DNA of 34,621 nucleotides from Chloroflexota bacterium (GTDB lineage Bacteria; Chloroflexota; Limnocylindria; Limnocylindrales; Limnocylindraceae): assembly GCA_026389535.1 (NCBI GenBank), contig JAPLHR010000018.1:1-34621 (forward strand), given 5' to 3'. The notes under the pieces are model-generated. The model searched no databases and was not told where the DNA came from. It saw nothing but the letters and a program-made list of their open reading frames with translations. The stretch's first letter is position 1. Each line of letters starts with the position of its first letter. Positions 1 to 8,299 of the stretch are shown piece by piece. The translations under genes were made by a program, and so were the position numbers.

Positions 1-282
1 AAGGCAGCGGGTAACGCCCGTCCGCCGTAAGGCGCGGACTAGTGCCACAGAGACGAGTCCGCCGCAGAGCTTCGGCTCAGCGGTGGGGTGAAACGCGGCA
101 AACTCTGCCTGGAGCAAGGTCGAATAGGGAGGCATTCCAGTCGCTTGCGACTGGACCGGCGCACCGCCGGGACCTCCGGGTTGACCGCTAGAGCCCCCGA
201 GCAATCGGGGGTCGAGATGGATGGCCGTCCCCCCGCAAGGGGGACAGAACCCGGCTTACAGGCCATCTCGCCGGACTCCTAG
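1..282 (+). ncRNA. rnpB: RNase P RNA (bacterial class), 5' end truncated by the window edge; 3' end approximate
   Basis: Characteristic core 'AGTGCCACAGAGACGAGTCCGCC...GGTGAAACGCGGCAAACTCTGCCTGGAGCAAGGTCGAATAGGGAGGC' and 3' signature 'ACAGAACCCGGCTTACAGGCC'. ORFs called here overlap on all frames and look spurious. Confidence 0.9.
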
Positions 283-347
283 CCGCGCTGGATTCGTGCT
301 CGGCCGCCCCCCTGAACCCCTCTCGCCAGCCCCGCCCAGGCACCCCC

Positions 348-376
348 TTGACAGGGGCGATTGGTGGGGGCAAGAT
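348..376 (+). promoter_or_regulatory. Putative dcw promoter: -35 TTGACA (348-353), 17-nt spacer, weak -10 CAAGAT (371-376)
   Basis: Perfect -35 hexamer with consensus spacing, directly upstream of the MraZ-box repeats. Confidence 0.5.
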
Positions 377-384
377 GCACCTAA

Positions 385-410
385 GTGGTTCCAAGTGGGG
401 GAAGGTGGGG
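385..410 (+). promoter_or_regulatory. MraZ-binding repeats: three GTGG(G/T) boxes at exactly 10-bp period (385, 395, 405)
   Basis: GTGGTTCCAA GTGGGGGAAG GTGGGG upstream of mraZ. This matches the known MraZ operator style (TGGGN boxes separated by 5 nt). Confidence 0.75.
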
Positions 411-447
411 TAACACCTCCCAGTGGGCCGCGGCGGAGGGTGTACTG

Positions 448-876
448 GTGTTTACCGGCGAATATCGTCATGCCATCGATGGGAAGGGACGCGTTGCCGT
501 CCCTGCGCGCTTCCGAGCGCAGCTCGATGAGGGTGCCTTCGTCTCCCGTTGGCTCGACAACTGCCTAGCGATCTTTCCGCGCGCCGCGTGGGATGACCTC
601 GCCGCCCGCGTCGCCGCCCTGCCAACCGGCAACGCCACCGCACGTGAATTTGCCCGCTTCCTCTTCGGCAGCGCCTTTGAGGTCGAGCTCGATGCGCAGG
701 GCCGCCTCCTCTTGCCTGCAACGCTGCGAACCTGGGGGCAGCTCGACGCCGAAGCGATGGTTGTCGGCGCACGCGATCACGCCGAAATTTGGACGCCGAA
801 GCGCTGGGATTCGTATCGCGGCGGCATGGAATCTTCTGACGCCCTCGCCGCACAACTCGAGGAGCTCGGCTTCTAA
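448..876 (+). CDS. mraZ: Transcriptional regulator MraZ
   Basis: (M)FTGEYRHAIDGKGRVAVPARFR...EVELDAQGRLLLPATLR, the double SpoVT/AbrB-like MraZ fold. Likely start is GTG 448, not 385, because 385 lies in the operator. Confidence 0.93.
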   Translation: MFTGEYRHAIDGKGRVAVPARFRAQLDEGAFVSRWLDNCLAIFPRAAWDDLAARVAALPTGNATAREFARFLFGSAFEVELDAQGRLLLPATLRTWGQLDAEAMVVGARDHAEIWTPKRWDSYRGGMESSDALAAQLEELGF

Positions 877-1835
877 TGGCGACGGGTGCGACCCTCCATC
901 GCCCCGTCTTACTGACAGAACTGCTCAGCGCCCTGGCGGTGCGCCCCGACGGCACCTACGTCGACGCCAACCTTGGTGGTGGCGGACACGCCGAAGCGGT
1001 GCTTGAGAGCGCAGGGCCACGCGGACTCCTTCTCGGCATTGATGCGGATGGTGGCGCGATCGAGATGAGCCGCATGCGACTCGCTCGCTTCGGCGACCGC
1101 CTCTCCACATTCCACGGGAGCAGCACACACCTCGCGCGTGCCATCACCGATGCCGGTTTCAGCGAAGTTGACGGCGTCTACTTCGACCTTGGACTCTCCT
1201 CCGATCAGCTCGTTGACCGCGAGCGCGGATTCGGGATTCGCGCTGGCGGCATTCTCGACCTGCGCTTCGACACGCGCACCGGTGAATCAGCGGCTGAGCT
1301 GATTGCACAAGCGGGCGCTGGTGAGCTTGAGCAGATCTTCCGCGACTACGGTGAAGAGCCCCACGCGGCGAAGATTGCGCGAGCCATTGTTGCAACGCGC
1401 GGGAGTGCGCCGATCACCACAGCAGAGGGACTCGCCGCACTCGTGGAACAGAGTGTGCCGAAGCGCTACGGCCCACCATCACGGATCCATCCAGCGACGC
1501 GCGTCTTCCAGGCGTTGCGCATTGCGGTCAACGACGAACTCACCGCTCTCAGCACGGCGCTTGCTGCAGCAATCGCCGCACTTCGCGTCGGTGGGCGCGT
1601 TGTCGTTCTCACGTATCACTCCCTTGAGGATCGCATTGTGAAGCAGGCGTTTGCTGCCGCTGCGCGCGTCTGCATCTGTCCGCCGCGTGTTCCCGTCTGC
1701 ACTTGCGCAAACCAGGCAACGCTGCGCCTTATCAACAAGCACCCCATCACTGCAAGCGAAGAGGAGATTGCTGCAAACCCACGAAGTCGCAGCGCTAAGC
1801 TTCGAGCGGCAGAGCGACTAGAGCGTGCAGCATGA
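876..1835 (+). CDS. rsmH: 16S rRNA (cytosine1402-N4)-methyltransferase RsmH
   Basis: HRPVLLTELLSAL...YVDANLGGGGHAEAVLE, DLGLSSDQLVDRERGFG, TYHSLEDRIVK. TAATG overlap with mraZ. Confidence 0.96.
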   Translation: MATGATLHRPVLLTELLSALAVRPDGTYVDANLGGGGHAEAVLESAGPRGLLLGIDADGGAIEMSRMRLARFGDRLSTFHGSSTHLARAITDAGFSEVDGVYFDLGLSSDQLVDRERGFGIRAGGILDLRFDTRTGESAAELIAQAGAGELEQIFRDYGEEPHAAKIARAIVATRGSAPITTAEGLAALVEQSVPKRYGPPSRIHPATRVFQALRIAVNDELTALSTALAAAIAALRVGGRVVVLTYHSLEDRIVKQAFAAAARVCICPPRVPVCTCANQATLRLINKHPITASEEEIAANPRSRSAKLRAAERLERAA

Positions 1836-2374
1836 CGACGATCGGCCGCTCGCTCCGCGGCGCACAGTTGGTCACACCACCGTATCAGCCACGAATCTCC
1901 GACAGCCGGGCCGCCGCTGCGGCACGGCAACGCATCGCAATTCGAAACGCCTTCCGGCCGATAAGCGCCGCCGTAGGAACTGGCTCCATTCGCGTCGGCA
2001 CGCGGCCCGCCCCAGGAACTCCGGTCCCGCGTACGGCGGTGATTCCGGGTGCCACTCCGCGTGGGCGCATCGGCGTCTCTTCATGGAACGCGGTGGAGCG
2101 CCACGGTGGCCTCAGCGCCAAGCTTGGCTCGTTGCTCATGCCGACCGCCGTCATCTTTGGTGCCTTCTTTATTTTGACCATTCTCTCGATTGAGATCGCA
2201 ACGTCGAGCGCCAAGGTGACCACCTTGATCGATGAGCAGACGCGGCTGATGGAGGAGATTCGCGTCGGCGAGACAGATATGAGCCGACTCGGTCGTGAGC
2301 CAGCGGTACGCCGACGCGTGACCAGCCTCGGCGTTGTGCAGCTAGCGGACCCGCTTGTTGTGGAGGTTCGCTAA
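1832..2374 (+). CDS. ftsL: FtsL-like septum formation protein (single TM, long basic/proline-rich cytoplasmic N-terminus)
   Basis: Position between rsmH and ftsI; one TM (LLMPTAVIFGAFFILTILSIEIA) followed by a short heptad-like segment; ATGA coupling. Confidence 0.65.
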   Translation: MTTIGRSLRGAQLVTPPYQPRISDSRAAAAARQRIAIRNAFRPISAAVGTGSIRVGTRPAPGTPVPRTAVIPGATPRGRIGVSSWNAVERHGGLSAKLGSLLMPTAVIFGAFFILTILSIEIATSSAKVTTLIDEQTRLMEEIRVGETDMSRLGREPAVRRRVTSLGVVQLADPLVVEVR

Positions 2375-4294
2375 ATGGCGCCGGATCCGCGGACCGTGCG
2401 CACCGACTCACGCCTCCGCGCCAACATCGTCACGTTCGTACTGATCCTCATTGCTACCATCTGTGTGGCACGACTCGGCTACTGGCAGGTTGTTGCTCGC
2501 GATCAACTGCTTGATGCCGGTGCCGCCCAGTTGCGGACAACTGTCACCAACGAGCCTATTCGGGGCACCATCACGGACCGCACCGGTGCCGTCGTGCTGG
2601 CCACAACGGTGCTGCGCCACCGCCTCCTCTCCCAAGGGGCGGCGCTCTCAGCGGTAGACCGGGCATCGACCGCTGACGCGCTGGTCACGGCACTCGCGTT
2701 GAGCCCGTCGAACGCCACCAAGGTTCGCGCTGTGCTTGAGTCTGGTCGCAAGTGGGCCGTGCTCCTCCCAGCGCTCGATGATGCTCAGACGGACATCGTG
2801 CGAGGGGAGATCGCCGCGGATCGCGTCCGTGGTGTGACCCTTGAAGAGGTTCGCGTTCGCCTCTATCCGCAGCCAGGCGGCGGTGTGGGCACGACACTTG
2901 CGAGCCACATCATCGGATTCGTTAACTCGGATGGGGGTGGCCAGTACGGCCTTGAGGAGTATTACAACGAGCAACTCGCCGGTGCGGCGAGCGTCAGCAC
3001 AACGGTGCGTGGCACTGATGGTCAGCTAGAAACGACGCAGGTAACGACAGGTCGAACCCCATCAAGCCTGCAGCTCTGCATCGACGCCACGCTGCAGACC
3101 CTGGTTGAGCAGGAGGTTGCGACGGCCGGGATCGCCGATGATGCCGAATCGGTGAGCGCAATCGTGATGGACCCGTACACGGGCGCAATCATCTCCTCAG
3201 CCTCATGGCCCTCCTACGATGCCAACAACTTCGGCGTGACGGCGGCGCGAGACCCGGGCCGTTTCATTAATCCAGCAACGACCAGCGTCTATGAGCCTGG
3301 ATCGGTGATGAAGGCGATCACCTCAGTCGCTGCACTGGAGTCGGGCCTCTATACGCCGACTACCAAGATTCAAGATGAGGCACTGCTCACGCTTGATAAC
3401 GGCGCAACCAAGGTGCGCAACTCTGACCTCAAATCAAAAGGTTCCATGACGCTCACCGCTGCGCTTGCCTGGAGCCGCAACATCATCTTTAGCAAGGTTG
3501 GCCTCTCACTCGGCAGCAACGCACGTGAGGCTGCCGCGCGCCTCTATGCCACATGGCTGCGCTTCGGTTTCGGTGGCAAGACCGGCATTGACGTTGTTGG
3601 AGAGAGCCAGGGCTTAGTGAACGATCCAACCGATCGTCGATGGCGCGAGATTGATGTCGCGAATGCCTCGTTCGGACAGGGTGTCGGAACGACGCTCATT
3701 CAACTTGCCGTTGCCTACTCCGCGCTCGTGAACGGTGGCGTGCTGGTGCGTCCACGTCTCGTTGAGTCAGTCGACGGCGTCACCATTCCAATCACCGTTC
3801 GTGGTACAGCGACCTCACCAGAGATTTCGGCGCAGATGGTACGCATGACCAGCCAGGTCACATCCAGCGTCCCCTTCTACGCCAAGCTGACCCGCATGGA
3901 CGGGTACGCCTACGGCGGAAAGACTGGAACCGCGCAGATCTGGCTGAAGGACGCCGACGGCGGTAAGGGTGCGTGGGACTTTGAGCACTACAACTTCACC
4001 TTCGTTGGCTGGGTCGGCAAGACTGCGCCGGAGTACGTCATCGCAATCTCTATTCGCCGAGGAACTCCGGTCACACAGCGCCAAGGTGCGATCGTGAATC
4101 GCATCGAGTCCTTTGAGCTCTTCCGCCGCGTGGCGCAAGATCTCATCTCCGTGTACAACATTTCCCCCGCCGTTGCGGCTGCAGCTGGCGGCTTGACTCC
4201 CCCCACCCACCCCGGCGCGCCGGAACCCTCCGCTCCGGTTATGCCGGCGGTGGGTGGGGATCTACCAACCTTCCGCAGCGTGAGGCGCGGCTGA
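2375..4294 (+). CDS. ftsI: Peptidoglycan D,D-transpeptidase FtsI / class B PBP
   Basis: N-terminal TM, RGTITDRTGAVVLA, active site YEPGSVMK (SxxK), SRN, KTGTAQ. Confidence 0.94.
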   Translation: MAPDPRTVRTDSRLRANIVTFVLILIATICVARLGYWQVVARDQLLDAGAAQLRTTVTNEPIRGTITDRTGAVVLATTVLRHRLLSQGAALSAVDRASTADALVTALALSPSNATKVRAVLESGRKWAVLLPALDDAQTDIVRGEIAADRVRGVTLEEVRVRLYPQPGGGVGTTLASHIIGFVNSDGGGQYGLEEYYNEQLAGAASVSTTVRGTDGQLETTQVTTGRTPSSLQLCIDATLQTLVEQEVATAGIADDAESVSAIVMDPYTGAIISSASWPSYDANNFGVTAARDPGRFINPATTSVYEPGSVMKAITSVAALESGLYTPTTKIQDEALLTLDNGATKVRNSDLKSKGSMTLTAALAWSRNIIFSKVGLSLGSNAREAAARLYATWLRFGFGGKTGIDVVGESQGLVNDPTDRRWREIDVANASFGQGVGTTLIQLAVAYSALVNGGVLVRPRLVESVDGVTIPITVRGTATSPEISAQMVRMTSQVTSSVPFYAKLTRMDGYAYGGKTGTAQIWLKDADGGKGAWDFEHYNFTFVGWVGKTAPEYVIAISIRRGTPVTQRQGAIVNRIESFELFRRVAQDLISVYNISPAVAAAAGGLTPPTHPGAPEPSAPVMPAVGGDLPTFRSVRRG

Positions 4295-5778
4295 TGGCCC
4301 CCTCAGCAGCAGCACGAACGGTGAGCGGGCCCCTTGCCACATCGGGCCACGAACTTGCCAGCATCCTCGGCGGCACGCTGATCGCTGATGGCACGCAGGC
4401 GATCCGCGGCTGCGCGGTCGATTCGCGCCTTGCCACCGCAGGTCAGATGTTCCTCGCCCTCCCGGGTGAGCGAACGCACGGTCTCCACCATGCCAGTGAG
4501 GCGCTGCGCGCCGGTGCGACAGCCATTGTCCTTGAGGGGGGAGAGGCAACTGCAGAGCTTCGACAGATTTTGGCCGAGGTTGAGCTGGCGGTACGAGCGG
4601 CGGGTGCCTCGCTGATCACTGTTGAGAACGGACGTACCGCCCTCAGTCGTGCGGCGACGGAGTGGCGCAACCGCTTCACGCTTGAGGTGATCGGCGTCAC
4701 CGGCTCTGTGGGGAAGACCACGACGAAGCAGTTCATCGCCGCCGCCCTTGGGGGTGAGTCGGCCGGCTGCGCCGCCACCCCAGGGAACGCCAACAACGAG
4801 ATTGGGCTGCCCATGTCGCTGCTCAATCTCCCCGACGGAACCGTGCGCTACGTCGCTGAGATGGGGATGTACGTCGAGGGTGATATTCGGGCGCTCTGCA
4901 CCCTGGCGCGCCCCCTCATCGGTGTGGTGACCGCCATTGATGCCGTGCACGCCGAGCGGGCAGGGGACCTTGATGCCATTGAGCGCGGCAAGGGTGAGCT
5001 CGTTGAGGCACTCTCGCCTGAGGGCTGGGCTGTACTCGCCGCCGACGACCTCCGTGTCGCTCGTCTCACCACGCGAACACCGGCGCGTAGCGTTACGGCC
5101 GGCCACGCCGCGACCGCCGATATTCGCATCGTTGATGCAGTACTCGATGAAGCGTCGGGCCACACCGCCGTTACCTTGCAGATCCGTACTGAAACGGTGC
5201 GCGTCGATCTGCCGCTCTTTGGGCTTCACTTCGCCAAGGCGGCGGCGCTCGCTATCGCCGTTGCAGATCTTTGCGGCATCGCACTAGGTGAGGCAGCGGC
5301 CCGCCTCGCCACCGTGCAGCTTCCATCTGGCCGCGCCACGGTGCGCATGATGTCGGGCATTCGAGTGATTGATGATGCGTACAACGCTGCACCGACCAGC
5401 ATGGCAGCGGCGCTGGCAACACTTGCAGCCTGCCGCCCACACCGCTTTGCGGCGCTTGGTGCCATGGGGGAGCTTGGGGCATACGCCGCCGACGCCCATA
5501 ACGCCGTTGGGCACGCCGCCGCAACGAGCGGGCTTGAACTGTTGATCGTGTTTGGCGCCAAGGCCGACGGCATTGCCGAGGGGGCGCGGGCTGGCGGTAT
5601 GCCGATCGAGAAGATCATGCGCCTGAGTAGCGACGAAGCTGGCATCGCCGCCGCCGTTGGACTCTTGGGCGACATGGCGGCGTCGGGCGACACTATCTTG
5701 GTAAAGGCATCGCGCTCGGTAGAGCTGGAGCGATTAATCGGTGGGCTCGCTACCCGCTGGAGTGAGGAGGCGAAGTGA
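4294..5778 (+). CDS. murF: UDP-N-acetylmuramoyl-tripeptide--D-Ala-D-Ala ligase MurF
   Basis: GVTGSVGKTTTKQ, NANNEIGLPMSLL, VAEMGM, IDDAYNAAPTSM; Mur ligase architecture. Confidence 0.92.
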   Translation: MAPSAAARTVSGPLATSGHELASILGGTLIADGTQAIRGCAVDSRLATAGQMFLALPGERTHGLHHASEALRAGATAIVLEGGEATAELRQILAEVELAVRAAGASLITVENGRTALSRAATEWRNRFTLEVIGVTGSVGKTTTKQFIAAALGGESAGCAATPGNANNEIGLPMSLLNLPDGTVRYVAEMGMYVEGDIRALCTLARPLIGVVTAIDAVHAERAGDLDAIERGKGELVEALSPEGWAVLAADDLRVARLTTRTPARSVTAGHAATADIRIVDAVLDEASGHTAVTLQIRTETVRVDLPLFGLHFAKAAALAIAVADLCGIALGEAAARLATVQLPSGRATVRMMSGIRVIDDAYNAAPTSMAAALATLAACRPHRFAALGAMGELGAYAADAHNAVGHAAATSGLELLIVFGAKADGIAEGARAGGMPIEKIMRLSSDEAGIAAAVGLLGDMAASGDTILVKASRSVELERLIGGLATRWSEEAK

Positions 5779-6746
5779 TTGCCATTGTTCAGGCGCTCGT
5801 ACTCGCATTCGTCTGTGTCTTCGTGCTGATGCCGGCCTACCTGCGCCTCTTGAAGTACGCAGGGTTCGGCAAGCGCGTCCGACGAGAGTTTGGCCCTGAG
5901 TGGCACATCGTCAAAGAGGGGACACCGACGATGGGTGGGCTCCTGCTCACGGGGATCGTGATTGTCCTCGCCCTTCTACTCGATGCCGTCGACGCCTCCA
6001 CCTACGCCGTCCTGCTCGCGTTGCTTGGGGTCACACTCCTCGGCGCGTTTGATGACTGGCTTAATGCGCGCACTGGTGATGGCATCTCAGCACGACAGAA
6101 GCTGCTCTGGCAGACCGGGGTGGCAATCATCTCGGCCATCTATCTGCAGCAGCACTTCGCCTTCAACTCTCTTGTCGTGCCCTTTGTCGGCGAGGTTCCG
6201 ATCGCACCGATTCTGTGGATCGTGGTCGCCGTGGTCGCCATCGTCGCGACGAGCAATGGCGTGAACCTTACCGACGGCCTTGATGGCCTCTCGGGCGGAA
6301 CAATGACCTTCGCCTGGATCAGCTACATGGTCATCGCACTCCTCAACGCGCCAGGGCAGGTGAACCTTGCGATCGTCTGCGCGCTCATTGCGGGCGCGCT
6401 GGTTGGCTTCCTCTGGTTCAACGTGCATCCGGCGAGCGTGATCATTGGCGATGCTGGTGCACTCGGATTCGGCGCCGCACTCGCGGTGACGGGTCTCGTG
6501 ACTGGCCACGTTCTTCTTCTGCCGCTGATCGGCATCATCTTCGTGGTGGAGACCGGCTCGGTGATCCTGCAGGTCGCGAGCGTCAAGCTCACTGGCAAGC
6601 GCATCTTCTTGTTCACGCCGATCCACCACCACTTCGAGCGGCTCGGCTGGGGAGAGACGCAGATCACCTTCCGCTTCTGGATCATCGGCGCGATTGGCGG
6701 CATCCTCGGCATCGTCACCTTCCTGGCCACACGGGCGCAGGGATGA
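5775..6746 (+). CDS. mraY: Phospho-N-acetylmuramoyl-pentapeptide transferase MraY
   Basis: GTPTMGG, FDDWLN, NLTDGLDGLSGG, PIHHHFERLGWGE; multiple TM. Confidence 0.95.
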   Translation: MIAIVQALVLAFVCVFVLMPAYLRLLKYAGFGKRVRREFGPEWHIVKEGTPTMGGLLLTGIVIVLALLLDAVDASTYAVLLALLGVTLLGAFDDWLNARTGDGISARQKLLWQTGVAIISAIYLQQHFAFNSLVVPFVGEVPIAPILWIVVAVVAIVATSNGVNLTDGLDGLSGGTMTFAWISYMVIALLNAPGQVNLAIVCALIAGALVGFLWFNVHPASVIIGDAGALGFGAALAVTGLVTGHVLLLPLIGIIFVVETGSVILQVASVKLTGKRIFLFTPIHHHFERLGWGETQITFRFWIIGAIGGILGIVTFLATRAQG

Positions 6747-8299
6747 GCGGCGACGGCCTCACCCTGAACGATCTTGAGGCGCCAGCCATTGCGGCGGGGA
6801 GCCTGCGTGGGCGCAACGTGCTGATCCTTGGTGGCGGGCGCACCGGCCAAGCAACTGCCGCATTTGCCGCTGGAGCGGGTGCGAACGTGACGGTCCACGA
6901 CACAGACACCATGGAGCGAGTGGTCGGCGCTGCTGAGGCTTTTGCTGGCAGCGCAATTCATACCTCATTCGGCGATGCCGAGAACCTGGCGCCGCTGCTC
7001 GCCGAGGCGGATCTCGTTGTGCATAGCCCCGCGGTAACGCTCGGATTCCCTACGGTGCGCCCCACCATTGAGCGTGACCTTCGCGCCTTTGCCACTGGGG
7101 CGATCCCGCTGGTCGGGGAGAGGGGTGCGCGTGGCCCAGTACTGATCAGTGAGCCGGAGTGGGCGCTTCGCCTCCTCGGCAACCGTTGGCGTGTTGGCGT
7201 GACGGGGACGAAGGGGAAGAGCACCACCAGCAACCTGATTGCGACGATTCTGGCGCGAGACCCATCGCACCCGGTAGAACTCGGTGGCAACAACGGGAAG
7301 CCACTGATCGGACGCGCGGCAACACTCCCAGCGGATACACGTGTGGTGATCGAGCTGTCGGAGCTGCAGCTCCCATCGCTCCACTCGGCCGTTGATGTTG
7401 GTGTGTTTACGAACGTGACCGTTGATCACCTCGATCGACATGGCAGCGTTGCTGCCTACCGTAGCGTCAAGCGACTTCTCGCAGACCGCATCGCCGATGA
7501 TGGCGTCATGGTCGTCAACCTTGATGATCCAGTGGTGGCCGCGTATGGAGGAATCGGGCGCGTTGAGATGGTCGGATATCGTCTCAGTAGCCCAATCCCA
7601 GGCGGGGTTGGGATTGTTGGTGGCTGGATCGTTGCCGCTGGCGTTTTGCGCGCACCGCGTTTTGGTGGCGGTGTCGCTGCCACCGGTCCTGGTGGGCGCA
7701 TCATGCCGGTCGGTGAGATTGCAATCCCCGGCGAACATAGCGTGAGCAATGTGCTCGCCGCCGTCAGCGCGGCGCTCATTGCGGGGGTGGCACCAGACGC
7801 AATCCGGAGCGCGGTAGGTTCATTCACCGGCATTCCGCACCGACTCGAGACGGTTGCCGTGGTCAACGGCATTCGCTACGTGAACGACTCGCAGGCGACG
7901 CAGCCAGATGCGGTCGCCGCTGCAGTTCGCTCATTCCCAAAGCCCCTGGTCCTCATTGCTGGCGGACGAAGCAAGGGGCTCGACCTTACCGACCTAGCGC
8001 CGATTGTCGCCGAACGCTGCTCCGCCGCCGTGGTGATGGGTGAACTTTCTGATGAGCTCGAGGCGCTCTTCCGCAGCGCAGGACTCCAGCGCATTGAGCG
8101 CGCGACGAGTGTGGAGAGCGCGGTAGCGGTGGGAACCAGCCTGGCGCACGAGATCGGCACCCCGAGCACAGATGGGATTCGCGCCACGCTGCTGTTGAGC
8201 CCGATCGGTTCCAGCTTTGATATGTACAACAACCCCTTCGGCGCACGTGGCGAGGCGTTCCGCGCCGCCGTCCTCGCGCAGGTTGAGGCCACACAGTGA
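6743..8299 (+). CDS. murD: UDP-N-acetylmuramoylalanine--D-glutamate ligase MurD
   Basis: GVTGTKGKSTTSNL, VTVDHLDRHGS, NDSQATQPDA, LLSPIGSSFDMYNNPFGARGEAF. Confidence 0.92.
   Translation: MSGDGLTLNDLEAPAIAAGSLRGRNVLILGGGRTGQATAAFAAGAGANVTVHDTDTMERVVGAAEAFAGSAIHTSFGDAENLAPLLAEADLVVHSPAVTLGFPTVRPTIERDLRAFATGAIPLVGERGARGPVLISEPEWALRLLGNRWRVGVTGTKGKSTTSNLIATILARDPSHPVELGGNNGKPLIGRAATLPADTRVVIELSELQLPSLHSAVDVGVFTNVTVDHLDRHGSVAAYRSVKRLLADRIADDGVMVVNLDDPVVAAYGGIGRVEMVGYRLSSPIPGGVGIVGGWIVAAGVLRAPRFGGGVAATGPGGRIMPVGEIAIPGEHSVSNVLAAVSAALIAGVAPDAIRSAVGSFTGIPHRLETVAVVNGIRYVNDSQATQPDAVAAAVRSFPKPLVLIAGGRSKGLDLTDLAPIVAERCSAAVVMGELSDELEALFRSAGLQRIERATSVESAVAVGTSLAHEIGTPSTDGIRATLLLSPIGSSFDMYNNPFGARGEAFRAAVLAQVEATQ

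Noticed and set aside
39-568. Several short ORFs at the left edge
   Set aside because: They overlap the RNase P RNA and the mraZ promoter region and lack protein-like features.
4303-5229. 308-aa minus-strand ORF antisense to murF
   Set aside because: No domain signature; explained by GC-skewed third codon positions of murF.
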